This document shows, piece by piece, positions 7,675 to 14,443 of a DNA stretch of 64,000 nucleotides (positions are counted from its first letter, which is position 1; the number at the start of each line of letters is the position of its first letter). The notes beneath the pieces are model-generated. The model was not told the DNA's origin. It saw only the letters and a list, made by a program, of their open reading frames with translations, and ran no database searches. Source of the stretch: JAABVD01 sp965204545 (lineage in GTDB: Bacteria; Verrucomicrobiota; Verrucomicrobiia; Opitutales; UBA2995); contig CBDBFA010000003.1 in the NCBI GenBank assembly GCA_965204545.1, positions 2,294,001 through 2,358,000 of the forward strand. Reading direction: 5' to 3'. The translations under genes and the position numbers were made by a program.

Positions 7675-9165
7675 ATGGCAAAAAATTATGTTCTAGTTAT
7701 AGACGAGGGAACGACGGGCACCCGCACGTTGATTGTCAACCGGCACAGTGAGATCAAAGCCCAGGCGTATACCGAATTCACACAGCACCATCCTGCTCCC
7801 GACCGTGTGGAACATGACGCGGTGGAGATCTGGGAGAAAACTGTAGCGATGATGCATCAGGCGATGGCCGAGGGTGGCGTTACCGCTGATGAGATCGCCG
7901 CGATTGGTATCACAAACCAGCGCGCCACAACTGTTTTGTGGGATCGTGAAACGGGAGAACCGGTTAGCAAGGCGATCGTGTGGCAAGACACCCGCACCGC
8001 CGATTTTGTCGAGGAGATTCGAGGGAAATGGGCTGAAAAAGCATACGCCCGTACCGGCTGGGCCCTGGCCCCGGTTTATTCCTCGCTCAGCCTGCACTGG
8101 ATGCTCAACAACCTGCCCGGTATAAAGGAGCTGGCCGCTGGGGGCCGACTTGCTTTCGGTACCATCGACTCGTGGTTGATCCACAAGCTGACTGGTGGCA
8201 AGGTACACGCCATCGCTGCGTCCAACGCATCGGTCACTGGATCATACGATCTGCTGAATAATGAATGGTATGGTGAGTGGCTCGACTTCTTGGGCTTGCC
8301 CCTGAGCCTTTTCCCCGACGTTTACCCGGATTCTGGTGAATTTGGAGTCGCGGATCCTTCCCTGTTGGGTTCGGCGGTTCCCATCACCGGGGCGATTGCC
8401 GATCAGCATGCGGCTCTATTTGCCCAGGGTTGTGTCGAACCAGGTATGGTCAAATGTACCCATGGAACCGGTACCTTCCTTGACATGAATATCGGTCACG
8501 AACCGATCGTGTCGCATAATGGCCTGAACACCATCATTGCCTGGCGAAGGAACGGGGTAACGACTTATGGATTAGAAGGTTACTCCGCAGTCACCGGTGC
8601 GGCAGTGCAATGGCTGCGCGATGGTGCGGAAATGATCGCGAGCTCAAGCGAAACCGAAGCCATTGCTACCTCGGTGACAGACAATGGTGGTGTTTATTTC
8701 GTGCCTGCCCTGGCCGGGCTCTCGGCACCCTACTGGGATTCTTATGCCCGTGGTATGATCATTGGTATTACTCGCGGGACAACCCGCGCCCACCTGGTGC
8801 GGGCGACATTGGAAGGGATCGTCTTTTCGACCAAAGACTTTTTGGAAACGATGCGCCGCGACTCTGCCGTTGATATTGAGACGATGAAAGTTGATGGTGG
8901 AGCGTCTCAAAATGAATTTTTGATGCAATTCCAAGCTGACATGCTCAACGCCGACGTTGTGCGTCCGGCAGAATCCGAAGCGACCAGTCTTGGGGCGGCC
9001 TATATGGCCGGATTAGCGGTTGGTTTCTGGGACAACCCGCAGGACTGTTTTGCCGGCCAAGCCACTGACAAGGTGTTCACACCACAAATGTCTTCCGAAC
9101 AACGAGAGGAACTTTATGCTGATTGGACGAAGGCAGTTAAGCGCAGTATGAAGTGGGCCAAATAA
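7675..9165 (+). CDS. Glycerol-kinase-like FGGY kinase with altered substrate pocket
   Basis: A 496-residue FGGY carbohydrate kinase that resembles glycerol kinase along its whole length: DEGTTGTRTL phosphate loop, ITNQR, IVWQ, ADQHAALFAQ, GTGTFLDM and GLSAPYWDSYARG. Of the E. coli glycerol contacts, Arg83, Trp103, the Asp-Gln pair and the Phe in GTGTF are kept. Glu84 is Ala (NQRATT), and the position of Tyr135 reads Val with a Tyr one residue later (APVYSS). The Glu is close to invariant in true glycerol kinases, so the substrate may be a glycerol derivative or another polyol. It lies directly upstream of a GlpD-like dehydrogenase, which fits kinase then dehydrogenase. Plain glycerol kinase remains possible. 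Confidence 0.85.
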   Translation: MAKNYVLVIDEGTTGTRTLIVNRHSEIKAQAYTEFTQHHPAPDRVEHDAVEIWEKTVAMMHQAMAEGGVTADEIAAIGITNQRATTVLWDRETGEPVSKAIVWQDTRTADFVEEIRGKWAEKAYARTGWALAPVYSSLSLHWMLNNLPGIKELAAGGRLAFGTIDSWLIHKLTGGKVHAIAASNASVTGSYDLLNNEWYGEWLDFLGLPLSLFPDVYPDSGEFGVADPSLLGSAVPITGAIADQHAALFAQGCVEPGMVKCTHGTGTFLDMNIGHEPIVSHNGLNTIIAWRRNGVTTYGLEGYSAVTGAAVQWLRDGAEMIASSSETEAIATSVTDNGGVYFVPALAGLSAPYWDSYARGMIIGITRGTTRAHLVRATLEGIVFSTKDFLETMRRDSAVDIETMKVDGGASQNEFLMQFQADMLNADVVRPAESEATSLGAAYMAGLAVGFWDNPQDCFAGQATDKVFTPQMSSEQREELYADWTKAVKRSMKWAK

Positions 9166-9209
9166 CGGTAAATGCCTGCACGGGCACAAGGTAACAGAAG
9201 GCATTCTCA

Positions 9210-10865
9210 GTGAAAAGGTCTGAAATCGGTGAATTAACCGGTCAAACCTTCGACCTGCTAATTATCGGTGGCGGGGCAACCGGAACATCTGCGGCGCGTG
9301 ACGCAGCTCTACGAGGATTGTCGGTTGCACTGCTGGAAAAAAATGATTTTGGCTCCGGCACCAGCAGCCGCTCGACTAAGCTATTTCACGGCGGCTTGCG
9401 TTATCTGGAGAAATTTGATTTCGGCTTGGTTCGCGAAGCATGCCGTGAACGTGAATTGATGCTCACCCTGGCCCCGCACCTGTCTCATCCCCGCCCCTTC
9501 ATCTACCTGCTATACCAAGGGTATCATATGATGTTCGATTGGCTGCCCGCTACCCTGTTCATGTTGAATGCCGGGCTGACCCTGTATGATACCTTCTCGG
9601 GAAATCCGCGGGAACGCCGCCACAAAATGCTCAATAAAAAGAAGCTGCTTGAGATTGAGCCCCATCTAAACTCCAAGGGTTTGAAAGGCGGCGGCTACTA
9701 TTACGATTTCCTTACCGATGACGCCCGTTTTACCATCGAAACAATGAAAGCTGCCTGTGATGCCGGAGCGCTGGCCGCCAACTGTATGGAGGTGAAAGGC
9801 CTGGTTCAGGACAACGGGCGTATATCCGGGGTGGAAGCGGTTGATCTGATTACCGGCGAGGAGGGGGTGATCAAGGCTAAACAGGTTGTCAACACCACTG
9901 GTCCCTGGACGGATGAGATCCGCTTAATGGAACAGGGCATCAAGAACAAGATGCTAAGCCCCACAAAGGGGATCCATATTGTACTGCGCAAAAAGGATTT
10001 TCCCCTGAACCACGCTGTTTTCCTGCAATCCCCGCGCGATGGCCGTACCGTATGGCCTATACCCGCGTTGGACAGCGATCTGGTTTACGTGGGCACCACG
10101 GACACCTTCTACGAGGGATCGTTTGACCATGTAACAGCCACTCACGAAGATGTCGACTATCTGTTGGAAGCGGCAAATCACATCATGCCCAAACGTAACC
10201 TAGGCTACGGGGATATTGTAGGTACGTGGGCTGGACTGCGCCCACTGGTAAAGCCGCAAGGCGACCTGGCTGCCAGCTCAGTATCGCGGGAGCATGAAAT
10301 TTTTGTGAGTCCCAATGGCTTGCTCAACATTGCAGGCGGGAAACTGACCACCGCTCGGGTGATGGGCTACCAGGTCATTGACAAGGCCATCGAACTGCTG
10401 AGCGATAACTTCGGTCTACGGGGCGTTCCCGCTACTACAACTGCAACAGAGCCATTGAGCGGAGGCGATGCAGAAAGCATCGAACGAGCTAAGCAACTAG
10501 CTCCTGGTGTCAACCTTCCGGAGGATGTAAAAGACCGGCTCCTTAAACAATACGGCGGAAACTTTACCGAAATAGCGGAACTAGTGAACCAGGATCCTGA
10601 TGCGGCTCGCAGTATGGGCGGCCATAAGCTGATTGCTGCTGAGGTTCGCTATGCCGTAGAAAGTGAAATGGCTATGACCGTGACCGATTTTTTCACCCGT
10701 CGGGCGACGCTTTTCTTCTGGACGCAGGATGGGGGGTTGGATACGGCCAATACCGTAGCTTTAGAGATGGCGAACTTATTGGGTTGGAATGAAAATCAAC
10801 GGGTTCGACAGGTCGAAGACTATCGTAAATGGGTGGCAGAGAATCGATTTGAACCTGCAGCTTGA
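9210..10865 (+). CDS. glpD: Glycerol-3-phosphate dehydrogenase-like flavoprotein
   Basis: A 551-residue FAD enzyme of the GlpD family, which oxidises sn-glycerol 3-phosphate to dihydroxyacetone phosphate and passes electrons to quinone at the inner membrane. The FAD motif GGGATGTSAARDAA is at about residues 20-33; HGGLRYLE, NTTGPW, GTTDTFYEG, GTWAGLRPL (the substrate Arg) and GGKLTTAR (the Lys/Thr pair) match E. coli GlpD active-site blocks. The C-terminal domain ending near residue 530 is of usual size. The start is GTG at 9210, 44 bp after the kinase; the upstream purine stretch AGAAGG is a modest binding site. Its phosphorylated substrate should come from the kinase or through the antiporter. 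Confidence 0.88.
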   Translation: MKRSEIGELTGQTFDLLIIGGGATGTSAARDAALRGLSVALLEKNDFGSGTSSRSTKLFHGGLRYLEKFDFGLVREACRERELMLTLAPHLSHPRPFIYLLYQGYHMMFDWLPATLFMLNAGLTLYDTFSGNPRERRHKMLNKKKLLEIEPHLNSKGLKGGGYYYDFLTDDARFTIETMKAACDAGALAANCMEVKGLVQDNGRISGVEAVDLITGEEGVIKAKQVVNTTGPWTDEIRLMEQGIKNKMLSPTKGIHIVLRKKDFPLNHAVFLQSPRDGRTVWPIPALDSDLVYVGTTDTFYEGSFDHVTATHEDVDYLLEAANHIMPKRNLGYGDIVGTWAGLRPLVKPQGDLAASSVSREHEIFVSPNGLLNIAGGKLTTARVMGYQVIDKAIELLSDNFGLRGVPATTTATEPLSGGDAESIERAKQLAPGVNLPEDVKDRLLKQYGGNFTEIAELVNQDPDAARSMGGHKLIAAEVRYAVESEMAMTVTDFFTRRATLFFWTQDGGLDTANTVALEMANLLGWNENQRVRQVEDYRKWVAENRFEPAA

Positions 10866-10886
10866 CTACCGGAATCAGGACCTGAC

Positions 10887-12350
10887 ATGAAAAATAATAT
10901 TGGGAGCAGTTTGAAGGATTATATCGAAGCGGCTTCTGTTGGTCGTGCGGATGCGGCTGAGTTGAATTGGATAACAGATTTACAAGATTTACTTGGCTCT
11001 GAGTCTGTCATCACCGATGAAGACGTCATCACTACACACAGCTATGATGCATGGCCTGTAACCGCAAAATGGCGCAGTCAAGGAAAACGGCCGTTTGCCC
11101 CCGATGTTGTTATTGAAGCCCGCAGCGTCGAGCAAGTAAGTAAAATTTTGCAATGGGCCAATGAGAATAACATTCCGGTGACTCCCTGGGGTGGTGGTTC
11201 CAGCGTAACCGGTCAGCCCTTGGCGACAAAAGGTGGCATCATGCTTGATGCATCGAGCATGGATCGTGTCATCGCCCTGGACGAAGAATCCCTCCTGGTC
11301 AAAGTAGAAGCCGGTATATTCGGTCACAAACTGGAAGCTCATTTGAACATTCGGGGGTATACCCTGAATCATTCGCCTCAATCCTTGGATCGTTCAACAG
11401 TCGGCGGCTGGATAGCTACACGCGCCATGGGGCAGTTCTCATCTCGTTATGGTGGCATCGAAGATTTAGTCGTTGCCTACACTGTCGTCTTGGCAAACGG
11501 CGAAATAGTAGAGACAGTGAACGCGCCTCGTGCGGCTGTCGGGCCAGATTTACGCCACATATTTATGGGGGCCGAGGGGACTATGGGTGTTATCACCGAC
11601 GTAACGCTCAAGATTTTTCCCGTCTCAGATTTCCGGCTGCTCGAAGCCGTTACCTTTGACAGCCTGGAAGCCGGCGTAACCGTCATGCGGCAATTAATGC
11701 GGCAGGAATTAAGGCCTTTTCTGGTGCGCTTTTATGATGTGGATGAAGGCCGGCATACCATGCAAGATAGCTCATTTGATAAATGCGTGATGTTCCTTGG
11801 TTTTGAGGGTGGGGAGAGCATTGCCCTCGCCGAATATACGGCAGCAATGGACCTCTGTGCAGAGGCGGGCGGACAGAAAATCGGCTCTGCTCCGGTAGAA
11901 GCATGGATGGATCGCCGTTATGATTTTTCCACGGTTGAGAATCTACTAGCCGAGTCAGGTGGTCTGGCCGAGACTATAGAAATCGCCCACTTCTGGCACG
12001 GGATTTTGGATACCTATCATGAGTTGAAGGAAGCTTTGTCCCCTTACGCCGACGAAGTTTTGGGTCATTTCTCGCATGTTTATCCCCAAGGCACTTCGCT
12101 CTATATCATCTTGCTAGGCAGAGTAGCTGACGACGCCGTGGCTGAACAGTTGCTGTTGAAAGTCTGGGACACAGCGATGCAGATCTGTTTGAAGAACGGG
12201 GCGGTGATTTCACATCATCACGGCGCAGGTTTAGCCCGCTCGCCCTTTGTTCGGGAGGCGCTAGGTAGCAGCTACACGGTTTTACAGCGTATCAAGGATG
12301 CCCTTGATCCAACCGGGATCATGAATCCGGGTAAATTGGGCCTGGAATAA
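10887..12350 (+). CDS. FAD-binding oxidase of the alkyl-DHAP synthase-like type
   Basis: A 487-residue VAO-family flavoprotein with an FAD_binding_4 domain (PWGGGSSVTGQP, GGIMLD) and a C-terminal FAD-oxidase domain ending GIMNPGKLG. The ISHHHGAG block and FSHVYPQGTSLY match bacterial homologues of alkyldihydroxyacetonephosphate synthase, where the His run belongs to the active site. ADPS swaps the acyl chain of acyl-DHAP for an alcohol to form an ether bond; bacterial homologues next to glycerol genes are mostly uncharacterised. It begins 21 bp after the GlpD-like gene, whose product DHAP would fit the same family of substrates. Either ether-lipid synthesis or catabolic oxidation or cleavage of a glyceryl compound is possible. 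Confidence 0.8.
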   Translation: MKNNIGSSLKDYIEAASVGRADAAELNWITDLQDLLGSESVITDEDVITTHSYDAWPVTAKWRSQGKRPFAPDVVIEARSVEQVSKILQWANENNIPVTPWGGGSSVTGQPLATKGGIMLDASSMDRVIALDEESLLVKVEAGIFGHKLEAHLNIRGYTLNHSPQSLDRSTVGGWIATRAMGQFSSRYGGIEDLVVAYTVVLANGEIVETVNAPRAAVGPDLRHIFMGAEGTMGVITDVTLKIFPVSDFRLLEAVTFDSLEAGVTVMRQLMRQELRPFLVRFYDVDEGRHTMQDSSFDKCVMFLGFEGGESIALAEYTAAMDLCAEAGGQKIGSAPVEAWMDRRYDFSTVENLLAESGGLAETIEIAHFWHGILDTYHELKEALSPYADEVLGHFSHVYPQGTSLYIILLGRVADDAVAEQLLLKVWDTAMQICLKNGAVISHHHGAGLARSPFVREALGSSYTVLQRIKDALDPTGIMNPGKLGLE

Positions 12351-12365
12351 ACTTACTGTTTGATC

Positions 12366-12430
12366 TCGGAAACCCGCACCAGCACTCGGCCTTCAAACGC
12401 TCGTCACGAATTTTGTGAGACATGCGGGCC
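12366..12430 (+). repeat. Second copy of the left-border repeat
   Basis: The stretch with CCAGCACTCGGCC and CACGAATTTTGTGAGACATG matches the complement of 784-850 over about 65 bp, so related copies lie in opposite orientation on either side of the phosphonate-glyceryl island. A weaker third copy is at 18864-18925. Confidence 0.65.
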
Positions 12431-12432
12431 AT

Positions 12433-12490
12433 TGTGGTGTCCCGTTAATTTGTTCACACAAACGGTGAACTTTTTCCTCGAATATGCCAT
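12433..12490 (+). repeat. Dispersed repeat (TGTCCCGTTAATTTGTTC family)
   Basis: TGTCCCGTTAATTTGTTC followed by ACACAAACGG and a T-rich stretch recurs with changes at 39470-39520, and its first half recurs inverted near 58296-58330. It is the second of four unrelated repeat pieces packed in the 428-bp gap after the oxidase gene; no gene is seen in that gap. Confidence 0.55.
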
Positions 12491-12526
12491 CAGGAAATTC
12501 CTCATCCTAACCCGCAAGAAATTTTC

Positions 12527-12600
12527 AGGCGCGGCAAGGATGCCGCCGCCCTACCGCTTACGTTTTGAAATGGTAGGGCAATCGCGTCCCCGCGATGCCG
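12527..12600. repeat. Palindromic GGTAGGGC/GCCCTACC repeat unit
   Basis: Arms GCCCTACC (12548-12555) and GGTAGGGC (12572-12579) are flanked by the imperfectly complementary GGCGCGGCAAGGATGCC and GCGTCCCCGCGATGCC. Near-identical units stand in tandem at 31929-32105, so this is a multi-copy hairpin-forming element. Confidence 0.7.
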
Positions 12601-12671
12601 TAACCTCTCTTCTATCTCGAAGTTTTCTGTGATGGATTATTTAAGGGACCCCACACTAACCCGCATGTCTC

Positions 12672-12761
12672 AGGATGCGGGAAATTCGCACGTCCGGTTT
12701 GATGAGCGGGGGTGTGGAAACGGGTCCTGTCAAGGATACCGCGCCACCCTTCGACTCTACC
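12672..12761 (+). ncRNA. Group II intron remnant (domain V/VI)
   Basis: GGATGCGGGAAATTCGCACG followed by TCC folds as a domain V hairpin: outer GGA/TCC pairs, the CG dinucleotide bulge, an inner TGCG/CGCA helix and a GAAA-type loop. The following bases, GGTTTGATGAGCGGGGGTG through CGACTCTACC, have the look of the domain VI end and 3' splice junction of bacterial group II introns. The first bases of domain V (usually AGCC) are replaced by CTCA, so the copy is truncated on its 5' side, and no reverse transcriptase gene is present. It must be a dead fragment. Confidence 0.5.
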
Positions 12762-12778
12762 AAAATTCCTATCAGTCG

Positions 12779-14311
12779 TTAGGGACGGGCGCCCACCAAT
12801 TTTATTTCATCCAAAATGACCTCGCTATGGCGGTCGCTGAAAATAATGGAAAAGCGGGCGTTCTCAACAGACTCTGTTTCGTGCACATAAGTAAGTTCAT
12901 ATTTTTTGAGATCCGAATCGATCTCCACAGGCTCGGACCTCCATAGCACGAGTTCCTTATTAGGGACCTCCTTGGACTGCCGGGATCCGTCAGCAGAAAA
13001 GGATACCTCGAGATAACCTTCGACGACCTCTCCCAGTTGCACGCGCAGCGTGGTTTTATTTGTCGTCTTGGCATGGAAGGAAATGTTGTAGGTATTCCCC
13101 TGGCGAAGCTGGAGCATGTAAAACCCATCCGAATAAAACCTCCAAGTGGGCTTGGTTTCCTGGTAGATCAATGGCTCCTGCGGCCAGACGAACATTACCA
13201 TGCAGCGAAGCGCGGTCGAGCCGTCGACCCCTTGCCCGTCAGCCGTACCGAGGGTCACATGTCCGTTAGTGTACCAATGCTCGGTATCCATCATGAAGGC
13301 GGAATTATTGATCTGATTTGTAGGTAGCTTCATCAGTTTCGGCGCTTCTCCGGTGAGGACTTCCACCAAATCGGCCGTCTTCCGGAAGCCCCACTCCGAA
13401 TTATAGAGGGCAAAGGACCACGCATTGTTGAAGACGCCACAGTAGTACATCCAGTCGATATCTCTTTTCGCAGCCTCTTCCTTCATGAAACCCAATACTT
13501 CCAAAATGTCTTCATGAGGGTTGTGCAAACGGGTTCCCCATTCGCTCAGCAGCACTTTCTTGCCATGCGTCTGAGCCCACTGGTGGCCCAGATCCAGTTT
13601 CTCGAGGATTTCTCCTTTCCAATCGGGATTAACCTCGATCACCGGTTTCGATTTATGGCTATGCGACCAGCCCTGCGGATTGTAGCAATGAAAAATTCCC
13701 CAGATATTCTCGTCGTCCTCAAACCCGGTGCCATCCGGAAGGCGATAATTCAAATACTCGGGAGTGACGTACTTGACCAGCATGTCGGCATGGTTATAGC
13801 TTGGTCCGCCCACGGCGATCACCCGCGTCGGATTGGTTGCTCGAATGGCCACAATGGCATCACCGAGCCAGCCCATGAGTTCAACATCGTACTCGGGTTC
13901 GTTTGGGTGTCCCGCCATTGACGGTTCGTTCATGATCTCGAAAACCAACTCTTTCGGATACATTTGGTAGAGTTCGGCAAAATTTCTCCAATATTGGACA
14001 AAGGACTCTTTTCCATGGACCCTTCCCGTGAATCCGGTAATCACCACGGGCAGCCCTCTATTGATGGCGCCGTCAATGGCTTCCCGGTAATGCAGGGGAT
14101 CTACGCCCTGCTTGACGAAAAACCGGACGCTATCGAATCCGGCCGCCTTGAATACGTCGTAATATGCGGGATCGTAGCCGATTTTATTTACCTCGGTCGT
14201 GGAAAAATCGAGATTGATCCCCTGGCCTATCACCGGCCAGTCCTTTGCCGCCTGAACCCTTGCCATAACGAGTATCCCGATTACTGCGATTAATACTGCT
14301 TTGTCCTTCAA
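12779..14311 (-). CDS. Secreted glycoside hydrolase, GH5-like (first of three)
   Basis: A 510-residue exported hydrolase. The frame is open back to 14404, but the export signal KDKAVLIAVIGILVMARVQA starts at a TTG at 14309-14311, which I prefer; no ATG precedes the catalytic domain other than the one at 14404. The TIM barrel carries the acid/base Glu129 in IMNEPS and the nucleophile Glu257 in LLSEWG, with FHCY between them, as in clan GH-A family 5. The last 130 residues are a beta-sandwich, probably carbohydrate-binding, with paired Trp residues. It is the third gene of a leftward GH5 trio (132 bp after the second) and shares the plan of the other two. Substrate unknown; beta-1,4-glucan or mannan linkages are typical of the family. 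Confidence 0.8.
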   Translation of the reverse strand: MKDKAVLIAVIGILVMARVQAAKDWPVIGQGINLDFSTTEVNKIGYDPAYYDVFKAAGFDSVRFFVKQGVDPLHYREAIDGAINRGLPVVITGFTGRVHGKESFVQYWRNFAELYQMYPKELVFEIMNEPSMAGHPNEPEYDVELMGWLGDAIVAIRATNPTRVIAVGGPSYNHADMLVKYVTPEYLNYRLPDGTGFEDDENIWGIFHCYNPQGWSHSHKSKPVIEVNPDWKGEILEKLDLGHQWAQTHGKKVLLSEWGTRLHNPHEDILEVLGFMKEEAAKRDIDWMYYCGVFNNAWSFALYNSEWGFRKTADLVEVLTGEAPKLMKLPTNQINNSAFMMDTEHWYTNGHVTLGTADGQGVDGSTALRCMVMFVWPQEPLIYQETKPTWRFYSDGFYMLQLRQGNTYNISFHAKTTNKTTLRVQLGEVVEGYLEVSFSADGSRQSKEVPNKELVLWRSEPVEIDSDLKKYELTYVHETESVENARFSIIFSDRHSEVILDEIKLVGARP

Positions 14312-14443
14312 TTTTTTTGGAGTTTGATGGATTATTTTTTCAACCGATTGGATATCCTCTACCAGACCCTGCCGGTGTCGAGATTCAAATTCAACTGCTG
14401 GCACGCTAACGGGTTATTATACCCCTGAGCAGTTCGCCACCGA

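Noticed and set aside
12360..12632. A 90-residue gene after the oxidase
   Set aside because: The whole frame is made of interspersed repeats, and parts of the same peptide recur in antisense near 800.
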